DNA from: Mansonella perstans
Taxonomy: Eukaryota > Nematoda > Chromadorea > Rhabditida > Onchocercidae
Assembly: GCA_037074765.1 (NCBI GenBank)
Contig: JBAMDO010000177.1
Coordinates: 1-64,000, forward strand
Direction: 5' to 3'
Length of the DNA stretch: 64,000 bases
The translations under genes were made by a program, and so were the position numbers. How positions within the stretch are numbered: position 1 is the first letter of the stretch; every line of letters starts with the position of its first letter. Under the pieces are notes generated by a model that had not been told where the DNA came from, ran no database searches, and worked only from the letters and a program-made list of their open reading frames with translations. This document shows, in pieces, positions 25,273-37,500 of this stretch.

Positions 25273-27453
25273 TTAAACAATTTGTTTTTTTTCAGCGACA
25301 ATATTATCACCTATCAAGTAAGCATAAAAGGGATAGATTAAAGCACCAAAAAGAACGAGAACTACGGTAGCATTTAAGGCAACAAGTTTTGGATCGTAGC
25401 CGTTCGGAATTTCACATAAATAAGCCTTCATTTCAGCTAGGTTTTTGATTGTATCAATTCCAAGAATAGGTTTAACAGAGAAACCTACGTAAGTCTCCAT
25501 TACATTCTCCGGCAATCGCTTACCGACTAGTTTTTTATTCTCCAAGCTTTCAGTAATTACACCACGTTCAACCTGTATTCGATCACTGTAAAGGGGTAGA
25601 ATGAATTGTGGTGTTCTTCCATAAATCCATTCCCAGTTTCGTAACTCTTTTTCATATTCTAATATACCAGGAAATTGCTGTTCATTTGTTACATTCGAAA
25701 GCGTAGTCACTTCGGTATGCTAAAATCATAAATCTCAAGCAAATTTTTGCCTAGGAACTCAGACTGCAAAATCTGATGCATATCTTCTGCGAAAACATTG
25801 AAAATGTTCGTAAATGGAATCATGAAATACGTTTGAGTCTCACCCAATACTGTTTCTTGAATGATTCTATAATAATATTCTGCACTTCTTCAATTGCAAT
25901 ATCGGGAATTTCTTGGGCTAAATAACCAACTGCAGGTGCTTTTATACTTCGAGTAGCATTTGTTAATATTGTTTCCTTAAACAGTGTCATTTATGACGGA
26001 AAATGTTTCATGCTCAAGAATATACAAACTAAGGAAGTAATGGTTCCTCAATACAAACTGTACAAAAACCTCACAGAGATGCCAGGTTATTGAGTCCACC
26101 GATAACATACATAACCACAAAGCAGACGTACAAGAACCGAAATATGACGGATAGGTTTCATACGAAATAAAAATCTTGATAGCATTTCAAAAATTTCTCA
26201 AAGTAGAAAATTCAAATTTTTCTGCCTTAAAAAATTTTAATCTTACGTGGTAAGGAGACGCCAAAGAACGCTTTAGAATATCAATATCAACATTTACAAG
26301 TAATGTCAAATGATGATATGCTACTTCGCGAATCATTCGTGCTGCTGTTCCTGAAATTTTCCGTCGTCCAGGTTGCAACCACAAATCATCGCGATCATTC
26401 GACTCCACCTAAAGGAAACATACTGATATTTTGAACTCAAACCATGACACAACAGAAATGATCACTGAAAAAGCAAAAATCGTAGCGGTTAATCAGTTTA
26501 TCAGTTGAATTATTTCTTCTGAAACTGAGCTCGTTCTTATAATTCAACTTCTCAGTCCTCATTTAAAACTTTTCTGAATTCGCAATCTTTTGTATCATAC
26601 ATCCTATTTCGAAAAAGAGGAATAAGAAGAAAAGGAATACTTTGATATTGAATTCCCCACTGAGTGCTTTAGCTACCATGTATAAATTCCTCTTCCTGTC
26701 ATGCCTCTGCTGTGATGTCAATATAGATATGTTAAGGTTACCTGAAAACAATGTAGCATGTACCATGGTATGAATATGAATCCGAATCAAAAATAAATAT
26801 TTGAAATTAATTCCTCAATCATTAATGCTAACTTTTGAACATCTAACCCAAATCGTGGTAAACAGCTCCACCACCACTGTGACGTCTAGCTAATTCGATA
26901 TTGTTCGATTTTAAATAGTTTAAATCCGCTTCTAGCCATGGATTCTGATGTCGTCCAATTACAACTGCTGGTTTATTGCTAAATTCATCGTAAATTAGCG
27001 TTTTTTGAGACAATAAATGTATTCAGGAAAAATTTCCAGCATTGGACATTATTTCTTCCACACATTTGTAAATAGAAAAGTGGAGAGGATTGAACAGCAA
27101 TGAAACATAGCTTGGTACTTATTCATGAATAATTGAAATTAATCTTTAACCGAAGAAGAATATTACGCAATGCTGCATTGGCGATTATCCCGGCTAGCTG
27201 TAAAACCAAAACTACTAGTTCCAAACAGATAAAGTTTATTTAAAATTTTTCTTTTCAATTCATCTTTCAAAAATTCATTGCTAAATATTTTTCATAATAA
27301 AATATACCTCCAGATAAACATCGATTCCATTGCTTCATCCGATTTATGATTCCGTAACAGCCATTCCTCAAATGCTAAATTCTCGAAGACATTTTGCGAT
27401 CGTGAAATAAATACCTTCGCATTTTGCTTAAGAACACCAACATTTCTACTCAT
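25273..27453 (-). CDS. LIPT1: Lipoyltransferase 1 / lipoate-protein ligase A family
   Basis: Mitochondrial enzyme of the LplA/LIPT1 family that places lipoyl groups on the E2 subunits of 2-oxoacid dehydrogenases. Six exons: 27308-27453, 26848-26978, 26641-26741, 26247-26408, 25844-25975, 25273-25719; phases agree and give 372 residues, about the size of human LIPT1. Motifs: [11 protein letters not shown] (N-terminal), [12 protein letters not shown], the lipoate-site [19 protein letters not shown] (residues 80 onward), [11 protein letters not shown] with the conserved lysine near 143, [26 protein letters not shown] and [12 protein letters not shown]. The last part is unusual: residues about 336-361 form a strongly hydrophobic segment ([20 protein letters not shown]), then a short polar end, which looks like a C-terminal membrane anchor. 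It lies in tandem behind SNRNP40 on the same strand. Confidence 0.92.
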
Positions 27454-28338
27454 AGCGCCTTAAAATTTCCAACACAGAAATAAATGGAAAATAGACACTC
27501 TGTTTGTTCATTGTCACTTCATTCAACTTTGACATCTATGAATAAGCGAAATAAGCCATTACATTACATTCTAAGCTATTCTTTTTTAACTGAAATATTA
27601 AAGTCCTTCGGATCATCCGATCATCCAAAACAGCATATCCGTAGAAACATAATGGAACACATCAATGATGTTTATAACGTGAGCTTAAATTTATAAGTTT
27701 ATAACGTGAGATTACAAGTAAACAATGATCATCATTAAATTCTTTCGATCTTTCGAAGCAAATAAAAAGAGTTATTGGAAGTTTGAAATTAGCTGTTATC
27801 CATTCATTTCTATCTAACCTCTTCCTTCCTCCTCCCTTCTCTGCTTCATCTGAATTCCGTGGTACTTATGAAGGCCAGGATCATTTCATCCAACTCACCT
27901 GTATAGCAGCTATGTTGCTAGATGTCAACTTATACATACAACAAGTTTATAAAAGTTGCCATTTGTATACTTTAGCACAGCAAAGCATCTCAGTAAATAT
28001 ACCTTAGAAATTGTACACAAATGATTTAGTAGTCTTTGACAAATATTTAAACTTTATTTTCAAAAAGAAATTTTTGCAATTTCCACAAATTTTCATATCT
28101 AACAACTTTTGAATGTGATACAATTTTTTATCGTGAAAACTTATCATTAATTAATATTTCCACGGAAATGTTGCACTTCTCTCAACTACAAGGATTCAAC
28201 AAAAGTCAGTGTGCTTTCGTCATAAATAATCACAAGTGTCCTACGAAGCAATTTCTTGAAAATATGAATTGTCCATCAATGAAATAAACTTATCAGGTTA
28301 CAAACAACAGCAGAAAAAATAACAGCAAAACAATGAGA
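27454..28338. other. Spacer between SNRNP40 and LIPT1
   Basis: About 0.9 kb between the SNRNP40 stop and the LIPT1 start on the same strand. No conserved coding sequence is seen. A TTTTAAG acceptor lies five bases before the LIPT1 ATG and could take a spliced leader. Both the open frames at 27484-27696 and 27783-28007 on the plus strand lack recognisable features. Confidence 0.5.
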
Positions 28339-30967
28339 TCACTGGTTATCAATCTCTCCGAGATATATTTTCTTATCACTTCCCGCTGATAACACTAAAA
28401 TCAGAAGCATTCAAATAACACAAAAATAAACCGACACCATGTAACACATTATTACTTACACATCACTAAATATTTCTATGCAGATTCAAAAATCTAGCCT
28501 ACTCCCTCAGTATATTTGGACTAGTATGGTACTGAATTGGACAGTTTTATATTCCAAAACAAGTAATCTTCAAATTTACAAGTTATCTGTTCGATGTTTT
28601 CTTATAAACAAAATATTCACTTAAAATTATTAATATCACTCAAACAATTAGCAAATCAAAAACTGTTAAATGAAATTTCGAACATTGGCAGAAACTACTT
28701 ACATATTGGCTCATTTGGATGAAAATCAGTTGCATTAACCGATCCCTGATGACCAGGCAATTTGTAAAGTACGCGTCGCGAAGAAACCTCCCAAACATAA
28801 ACATAGCGGTCGCTGGAACCGCAGCTGATATAACGACTATCAGGCGACCAAGCGCATTTCAATAGATTCTGCAAGTGAAAGTTGCGAATTCTGCAGAAAA
28901 TATTATTCTATCCAGAATAGGAAAAAACAGAAAAAGAAGGAAATGAATTAGACAAGTCCAACGCATCCTGCTCGCTGAAATATTTCTTTCAATTTAATCA
29001 AACAGAGTTTGTTATGAAATCAATTAATGCTATGAAACAAACGCACAAAATCCCCAAAGCAGTGAAAGAATAAACCTTTTCAAAGTTATGCTGATGTCCG
29101 GCAAATGATTTCACACATCGCTGTTCCGGTGCAAATGGTCTGATATCCCACATTTTTGCTGAAATAATTGCAAATAAATGTGCTAATCTTCTTTTCGACA
29201 AGTACAAAAATGATTCAGTCATACCCTGCTTGATAAAATACAAATTTGCTTGCGGTTAATTATTAGGAATAGGCAAACCTTCCAGATTCCTCAAGGTCGA
29301 CAATATCTAACTATAAATTAAAAAAAAACAATGGTAAAAAAGACATGGAAAAACAAATTACAACTGCAATCCATTGCATTCGAAAGCACATGTGTTCCGT
29401 CCGAACTTAATGCTAAACCAGTAACTGTGTCAGTATGACCGCGCATCATATATGTTAATTCATTGCGTCGTAGATCCCATACCTAAAATACTAGCGGAAA
29501 TTGCCGGATAATTCATGAAAAATATGGCAGCTAAGATCCATAAGAAATTGAAAACACAAAATTTTACAAAACTACCTTAATGTCATTATCGATTCCTCCA
29601 CCAATAACTTGTTCTGTTGTGTCATTGAAAGTTACAGCAGTAATCTGGTATGCATTCCGCAACGTAGTAACGGGGTCTCGTTTGCGAATATCATGAATCT
29701 GAAAAACACATGCATCTATTATTCATCTATTATAAAATGCTTAATGAACGGCGACTATTAGAACTCACAAGTACAGTACAATCGTCAGAGCCACTGGCAA
29801 CAAGTTGTGGTCCACGTCGTGCAGGATGGCAACTGTTTACAATGTCTTTGTGAGATTTGAATTTCCTCACACATGTTCCCGTATCCATATCCCAAACACG
29901 TACTGTTTTATCTGTTGATGCAGTAAACAGGTAACTGAAAAAGACCAAAACACATCAAATGAAAGATGGATATAGAGGAGGAAACTAAAACTTTAATGGT
30001 AAAAGCTTTCTTTAGCATTCCCTATCGATTTTTTGGATAAACGTATCAAAGAGGCATTTCGGATAAATCTTATAGATGCTTTCCTCAAACTTACACTTTT
30101 AACTTTTTTTTACACTTTGTTGCATAGCTCCGTAAAAATGTTCCTTACCTGCCATCAGTGCTGAAATGGAGATCCATTATTGCTCCTGCATGTCCTTTTA
30201 AAGTTGAGAAATTTTCGCATTCACCGTACACATTCCACAAAACTAAAATCAACATATTAAATGCGAAAAATTGCTCAAAAAACATGAAAAAAAAATGCTT
30301 AATGAAAAAAATCCTTGTAGTTCAAAATATATATTCATGTTTTTTAAAATGCTAATTTTTGGTTAACTCAGACAGTACTAATCACTAATGATTTCATAAG
30401 CAAAGAAAACTGACGAGATAATATGCTAAAGATATCAACAGGAAGCCCGGATTAGTTGCAGTTGGAAATAACAACTAAGTAAAAAAGGAAGTATTCGTAA
30501 CAAGTACAAAATTTAATAAAATAAACGAAGAAAACTTACAAACAGTCATATCAAAACCAGCGGATGCCAAGCAACTTCCATCTGGACTAAACTTAGCCGT
30601 ATAAATTTCACCATCATGACCACTAAGCAGCATTATGGGAGCCATCAAATGTGACGTGCGCGGGATGGATTGTGGTCGACCACTCGGGGTAACTTCTAAG
30701 CGTGGCTTTTTCGGTCCTTAAGTTCATTGAAACTAGTTCATTTAAATCACTCCTACATCTACATCACCTTTCCTACAGCTAGTTTTATAATTACAGCTAA
30801 CTTCTGCGGTTTTCGTTCGTAACGAAATAATATTAAATGGGACCAAATCGTTAACAATCAATAATACCAATGAGATCAAATTATTACACGAAAAAAAACT
30901 TACCAACAACAGCCAAAGGCATCGTAGGCCTTTTGAATCCATCGTTACTTGGCATGACGTCCGCCAT
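28339..30967 (-). CDS. SNRNP40: U5 snRNP 40 kDa protein (WD-repeat, Prp8-binding)
   Basis: Spliceosomal WD40 propeller of the U5 snRNP, bound to PRP8 in the nucleus. Nine exons: 30904-30967, 30540-30716, 30149-30242, 29769-29934, 29576-29698, 29365-29482, 29076-29158, 28703-28868, 28339-28394; phases agree, giving 348 residues, close to the human 357. Seven repeats can be read: PIMLLSGHDGEIYTAKFSPD, TLKGHAGAIMDLHFSTDG, FTASTDKTVRVWDMDTG, HKDIVNSCHPARRGPQLVAS, VIGGGIDNDIKVWDLRRNEL, RGHTDTVTGLALSSDG, MWDIRPFAPEQRCVKSF and LYKLPGHQGSVNATDFHPNE, ending SAGSDKKIYLGEI. The NSCxPARRGPQLV and WDxRPFAPxxRCVK signatures are specific to this protein rather than to other WD proteins. The ATG directly follows TTTTTCAG. 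Confidence 0.96.
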
Positions 30968-30974
30968 CTGAAAA
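30968..30974 (-). other. Candidate trans-splice acceptor of SNRNP40
   Basis: On the minus strand GATTTTTCAG abuts the ATG with no 5' UTR between them. With no coding exon required upstream this is a strong candidate for spliced-leader addition, giving a start codon that immediately follows the leader. Confidence 0.5.
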
Positions 30975-31776
30975 ATCCTTACCAGCTACTAAGAAGTATT
31001 TAGCGTTTCGTCAAGATAAACACTATTTTCTTCAACATCCTACAAACTTCCCACATGCTTTAAGATCTCCGAATCTACATGTGAAAATTGTTTTCCATTC
31101 AACTTATCACTTCGTAGCATTGAAAATGAAATTTTTGAAAACAAAGACCGTCATATAATTGATTGTCAAGGATTGAACCCAAATGAAGTATTAACTTGAC
31201 TGATTGAATGTCAAATACATTTCATGTTTAAAATATCATTAACTGTACACGAAATTCATCAATAAGTGAGTTACTCAATAGGAAACTTCAACTTGCGAAA
31301 AATAATGCATCTTGAAAATCGAAAATTTTTATCAATCCCAAGCACTGAAATAAGGGTAAAACTATGAACAAATTGGAAATATGAAAAAAGGAACGAAAGA
31401 GAAAAATGCAACTAACATTTTTAAATTTACTGATCAAATATTATTACTTTACTAAAATATAGAAGAAAAAAATAAAGCATGCAAGAAAGGAAATCGAGTC
31501 TGATAATGATATTAAACATTTTAAAGAGCATCATAGCTACTCTAGGGTTCGGATTAAAAAGGATTCCGAAAGATCCGAAAGTCATTGCCGTAGACAATAA
31601 AACGAACTCTTGCCAACTTTCAAAAATTTACACATCCTTCATCATATTAAAGGGAGTTTTAAGTCTAAAATACAACACAAGATGAACAAAATCAAAGTCT
31701 ACCAATTAAAAATGGAAGTTACAATGGTAGGATGTTAAGTGTTTCAGCACATTCTAATAAAACCAAAAACTCAATA
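30975..31776. other. Spacer between NOSIP remnant and SNRNP40
   Basis: About 0.8 kb of AT-rich sequence on the promoter side of SNRNP40 and behind the NOSIP remnant. No exon recognised. The plus-strand 68-codon frame at 31479-31685 shows no family resemblance and overlaps no conserved sequence. Confidence 0.5.
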
Positions 31777-33634
31777 TCACTGCAATTCCAGTTGAGGTCG
31801 TACCAGTTTGGCCTCCACCTCGTTCGTAAAGGAGAATCCTAAAAATGTGAAAATTTGTAAAAATCTACATACAGAAACCCGAAAGACTTCTTTCAGAATA
31901 CATTAGACCAATATTATTCTCATCCAATTCTTCCCTTTCAATATAACTGATGTACCACTTTCTACACTACTTGCTATTGGACCATAGCTATTTTAGATCC
32001 TTGTGCCATAAACAACTTTTTGGTTTTACAACTTCCTTCATTTGATTACTCACACATGTTCCACGCAAATATCATATGATTCCTTTTCGGGTATCATTCA
32101 ACAGCACCATCAGTTCATACGAACATTTAAGGTTACCAATTTTAAATCCTTTAGGGTATAACAAGCAAATTCCTTACCTGTACCCCTTCTTTGCAGCTCG
32201 ATGATATCACCATTCTTCACTTGCTTCCCATTCAATGGATCTACCATATCTTTTCGATTTTCTCAACGCAATCCATTGTAACAACGCTCTCACTGCAAGC
32301 AACAAAATACTTCCTTTAACATGTGTCATTTAGCAAAGCATCAGAGAAGCACAGCATTTCAACATCCGTCCATAAAAAACAAAAGGTTTTCGTTAAAAAT
32401 CATCACAAACAAAATTTTACTTGGTTGACTGGCCACGTAGTTCAAATGCCTTTCTCGTATCAACGTGGCAAATCATATCTAACAAAAAACTTTAGTTAAT
32501 ATAAGAAAAATCCTAGCGTAAAATCCTATCTAACGAAAGAAAAAAACTTTAGTTAATATAAGAAAAAAATCCTGCTTTTTAAAGCAAACCTGTACTGTAA
32601 TGAAACTTGAAATAAGCATGCACAACTAGTTATGCATACTTTTTAAACAGCTATCGACAATCATCTTGTTTTCAAATATGCGTATCGGGTTGTATTAGTG
32701 AGTGCACATGCGTTATAGGGCACATATAACGCACTTTCCGTGCCATCGCTTTCTGAATCTCGTTTTACTCCCGGGTGTGCTGGTATACCTTCAACTTCCC
32801 TGAATTTCCTTAATTTCAGCTCTTCATCCAGATGTTTTTTTTGCAAATCGTGACGCTGGTTTTTTTTTTTTGTGGTCAAATTTATGAAGAAGAAAATATG
32901 TACTCCTTCGGCTTCTTCTTCTTCCTTTTTACATTGTTTCTCCCATTCCTTCAATTTTATTGCATTTTCTTTCTTCTCTTCCAGATAATATTCCAAGACA
33001 GCTTCTTTGTCGGATATGTATCCATACGGTGATATTATCGGATCCCTATAAATTTAAAACGGTAGTCATGACAAATGTATTTATGCAAAATAGAGAAAAT
33101 GTCCGCGTCTATTTGAATAACCCACTGGATCATAACAACTCTAACCAAAAAACTTGTCTCGACAATCTCACGCTGGATTTTTTTTTTAACCAACCTGTTA
33201 TTCGGAATTGATTTGCTAAACATAGCTAATTTCTACCGCAAACTTTTATTCATTTCAGAAAGTCTGACTCATATCTGGAAACGAGAAGTCTCTATTTCCC
33301 AACTTCGATAAAAAGTCGAAGGAAGTACATACCGGACAGACAAAAAGATTTAAATAGATACAAAAAAACCCTATAAAATTTTATATGACTCACGTCAATC
33401 ATATTTTGTAAAATCCAGTGAGTCAGGAAATTAAAAATTTTTAGCCTATGCATTTGGAAAAAAGCCTTACCGGCAAGGTTGCAAAATGATCGAGCAACAA
33501 TCGAATTATTTCACTGAATCAGCACCACCTAATCGCTGATGCAAAGTACCATAACCGGATTCTTTTGCATCTTTTCGCCTTTCTGAATATGAATATACCG
33601 CCGATGCTGTAGCATTTTTACCATGACGAGTCAT
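31777..33634 (-). pseudogene. NOSIP (U-box E3 ligase / NOS-interacting protein) remnant with disabling changes
   Basis: Recognisable NOSIP in four exon-like blocks: 33471-33634 (MTRHGKNATASAVYSYSERR to LQPC), 32665-33045 (DPIISPYGYI, EAVLEYYLEEKKENA), 32178-32292 (SVVTMDCVEK, then KDMVDPLNGKQV in another frame) and 31777-31838 (GFS to KLVRPQLELQ-stop). Seen defects: an in-frame TAA at 33506-33508 where relatives have Glu or Asp before FDCC; a 48-base poly-A-containing insertion after the EEEEAE run, near 32840-32890; absence of roughly 100 residues normally between the first and second U-box-like parts; a destroyed donor at 32663-32664 (AT where GT is expected); and a frameshift near 32250-32263. 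Introns are retained, so it is not a retrocopy. Either the gene died in this lineage or this is a decayed duplicate. Assembly error could explain one lesion but hardly all. Confidence 0.8.
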
Positions 33635-33963
33635 TCCCCAAACGAACGTAAGCCCATACACGTGAAAACATCGCGTATGAAAACAATAAACGCATATCTA
33701 TCACCCGTTATCTCAGCCCTAACGCGTCTTCCCACAGTGCCGTGATGACCGCCGATACACATGGTAGTTATACGACGATGATAAGTGGTTTGTAACATAA
33801 GTGCGATTTTGATGGGCAAATGGAAATTCGGAATTGTTAATGATAATTCAGATTTCTTTTCTGTTATCTCTGATATTTTCTGTTTAACGTACTCCTCATT
33901 AATTTCTGTAAGATCATTGTTCCATCTATAAAAAATAATTTTCACTTCTTTTGCATATTTCAT
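33635..33963 (-). other. Unassigned 110-codon open frame upstream of NOSIP remnant
   Basis: Minus-strand frame 33631-33963, whose stop codon TGA lies next to the NOSIP ATG. It begins MKYAKEVKIIFYRWNNDL and has a charged first half (EEYVKQKISEITEKKSEL) and a less ordered second half. Local GC is higher than around it and the plus strand is also partly open. I recognise no domain. It could be an exon of an unknown gene, a relic, or chance. Confidence 0.2.
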
Positions 33964-34166
33964 CGATTTATGTTACTCTGTGTCAACTTTATTATTTCAA
34001 TCATCTCAGTGACCTTAATATTTCCACTCTTTCCGATTATTATTATCAATTTTCTTTAAGCTATTTTAATTCTTTTCCTTAAAAAATTATTTTATTCAGT
34101 ATGTTGATAACATATATTTATTGATAGCACTGTTATGGTGACAGCGATGGTTAAATGTGATTATAG

Positions 34167-34326
34167 ATATAGCCGAATTGATCTAATTCACATAGCCGAA
34201 TTGACCAGTTCACATAGCCGAATTGATCTAATTCACATAGCCGAATTGACCAGTTTACATAGCCGAATTGATCTAATTCACATAGCCGAATTGACCAGTT
34301 CACATAGCCGAATTGATCTAATTCAC
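34167..34326 (+). repeat. Seven-copy tandem repeat of 22/23 bp
   Basis: Seven copies of a CATAGCCGAATTGA-containing unit, at spacings that alternate 23 and 22 bases. Two variants alternate: one ends GATCTAATT, the other GACCAGTT, so the higher-order period is 45. The copies are nearly identical. The array lies about 200 bases before the CPSF2 start, between CPSF2 and the divergent NOSIP remnant, and reads in frame on the plus strand as HIAELTSSHSRIDLI repeats. Confidence 0.95.
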
Positions 34327-34490
34327 TTTCGATTATCCATTTTTCTCAATGAGAATAATATTTTAGACTATACATATTTTAGTTGTATAATATAAGTAAA
34401 AATGAATACAAAGTCTGAGGTTGCATTAGAAATAAATGATTATGTTATGCCATTTGTATGCTTGTATTTTTCCATAATTTATGTTTTTAA

Positions 34491-34496
34491 TTTCAG
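34491..34496 (+). other. Candidate trans-splice acceptor of CPSF2
   Basis: TTTCAG ends 29 bases before the CPSF2 ATG at 34526, with no upstream coding exon required. It is consistent with spliced-leader addition or with a 5'-UTR intron. Confidence 0.4.
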
Positions 34497-34525
34497 TTTA
34501 ACAAAGGAACGTTTTGATAGATTTG

Positions 34526-37500
34526 ATGACATCAATAATTAAATTGGAAGCTTTGTCAGGCGTGCAAGACGATGGACCATTATGCTACCTTTTACAGGTA
34601 AATAATTTAATCAAGTTTTAAAAAAATAAATGATATGAAATTTAGAACCGCAATTCTTTCAATATAATTTTTGCCATGAATTATCGTTAAATTGGTTGGT
34701 AAGCGATATTTCAATAGTTCTTTTTTTATCCATTAAATATAAGCTTATTTCAGGTTGACCAGGTTTATTTTTTACTGGATTGTGGTTGGGATGAACGATT
34801 TGATATGGCTTACATAGAGGCTGTCAAAAGACGTGTTCCTCTAATCAATGCTGTTTTATTGTCATATGCTGATATACCACATCTAGGTGCTTTACCTTAC
34901 CTTGTCCGCAAATGCGGTCTGAATTGCCCTATTTATGCTACAGTAAGTGCATTTCACATTTCTCCTACTGTTTAGAGCTTTCTTTGACATTTGAACATTT
35001 GTGCATTAAATTTGGAAATCGAAGTGACATTTGTTGATTACTGCTTAGAGTTTACATTGCTTTGTCGCTTTTTTGTAGCACTGGTCTTCTGGCTATTTTA
35101 TTGCATAAGAAAAAAATAGTTATGTTTAGTTAATTTTTTATAAGTAAAATTTATTGGTGGTATGAAACTAATTTGTAAACGTGTACATTGTGATTAACCT
35201 CATTCATAAACTTGAAGATCGTTTTAAGCTGCAAGCCTACTTATTATTAGGTCGACTAATTTATCACTAGACTTAACGTCTTGGCGTATTTTTATCTTGG
35301 GGAGATCACTGCGCGGATTAATCTCATAGAAAAGGGATTGGATTTACATAAGCTTAGATGAAGTCGTGGACCACGAATGTATAGCAACACTGACTAGTAT
35401 TTAATAATATCACAGAATGGAATGTTTTGTTGCTGTATTGTTATTCAACATGTTTCAAGTCATTGTTGAAAGAGAATAAGGAAGAAAAAGTGGGTTTGGT
35501 TGGTATTTATCGATTGTTTAGATCGTGAAAAATTCTTCAAATTCAAAGTTGGGTGGAATTAACTTAAAAGATCCATCTTATAAATTAAATTGGATAGGCT
35601 TGTCATTTTTGTGATTCGTGAACATTTTAAAAATTATTTCGTGTAACATTTTTGATGTAAAAAAGGTTGCTGGCATCAGTTAGGGATATCAAGCGAAACT
35701 GCTCAGTCTCTCTTTCATTTCCTCTCTTTGTGTTAATGTCTTTCAATTTTTTTTACCAAAACAATTCTCATCAGGTTCCAGTATATAAGATGGGACAAAT
35801 GTTTCTCTATGACTGGGTTAATAACCATACTAGTGTCGAAGATTTCAATTTGTTCAATTTGGATGATATTGATGCAGCGTTTGAACGAGTGCAGCAAGTA
35901 AAATATAGTCAAACGGTTTGTTTTTCAAATAATGATGTATTTCTAGATATTTGTCGATATCACCAACTTTATGTAAGCTTCAGATATAATGCTCTCAGTG
36001 AAAATATAATCTAATAATTTGCATTACATTTGTAAGATCTTTTTTCAGATTTTGTTGAAAGGAGATAACGGTCTTCAAATAACACCTTTGCCAGCTGGAC
36101 ATATGATTGGCGGTGCAATATGGCGGATTACAAAAATGGGTGATGAGGAGATTGTTTACGCAGTTGACTTTAATCACAGAAAAGAACGACATTTGAATGG
36201 CTGTACATTTGAAGGTATTTATTAGAAATATTTTATGATGTCTGGAATCAAATAATCAGTGGCGATTATAGGTATTGGACGACCGAATCTGCTGATCACT
36301 GATAGTTTCAACGCACTGTACAACCAACCACGTCGGAAGCAACGGGATGAGCAGTTGGTAACCAGACTTTTAGGTACAGTAAGGGATGGTGGTGATGTGA
36401 TGATTGTAATTGATACGGCAGGAAGAGTATTGGAAATAGCCCATTTGCTGGATCAGTTATGGCATAAGTAAGTTTTTACCTATTAAGGAATTCATTTTAC
36501 ATTTCTCTGTATTCTTAATTACTAAATACTCGGGAATTTTCAGCGATTTGGATTTGATATAAGTTAAGAAGTTTGAATCAATTATTGTAGGTGGTAAGAG
36601 AGGAATTTTTATTTCAAAATCATAGATTTGTTGATTTCTTCGATCTTGTTTAAATGCTTATATTTTTATTTATGAGGATTCTCAGTAAACTTCTTAACTT
36701 ATATCAAAAACCATAGTGATGGTTTTGATCATAGAACATTTAGTGGGGCAGATGAATAGCTTCTAAAAGTTAAATCTTGGTGATTCTTCCTAAATTTTAA
36801 GCGCTGAGGCTGGATTGATGACATATAATTTGGTCATGCTAAGCCATGTCGCCTCATCGGTAGTTGAATTTGCGAAGTCACAAGTGGAGTGGATGTCTGA
36901 TAAAGTCCTAAAATCCTTTGAAGTTGGTCGCTACAATCCATTCCAATTTCGACACGTACAGCTTTGTCACACTCACATGGACCTGATGCGAGTACGAAGT
37001 CCAAAGGTTCCCAGCTTTTTATTTTTTTGCAAACAGTCAGTTTTACTGTTTAAAATGCAACTTTTTTGATGCTTTATAGGTTTTTGCAAGCCTCTACCTA
37101 TTTTGAAAGTGCAGTAAAATGAAAGCATGACTTAATGAAATATTCTTCCCTAAAAAATTTTCAACAAAGTTCATTTTCTTATGAAATGTTGATCTGTGCA
37201 ATTTAGGTGGTACTTGTCAGTGGGCTGGACATGGAAAGTGGCTTTTCCAGGGAGTTGTTTTTAGAATGGTGTACAGACATAAAAAATTCTGTTATTGTTA
37301 CTGGTAAGGCTTTCCAATTTTGCAGAAAATGGCATAACTTAATTTGCACTTCAAAATCTTCAAAAATTGAAATTACCGTCAGGTTACAAATATTGATAAG
37401 AAAAAAACATGTGTAATTTACAGGACGCTCTGGTGATCGTACCCTCGGTGCGCGACTAATACGAATGGCTGAACAAGCAGCAGAAAATCCTAATGGTACT

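Noticed and set aside
36019..36225. Separate small plus-strand gene
   Set aside because: It is CPSF2 exon 4 with intron on both ends.
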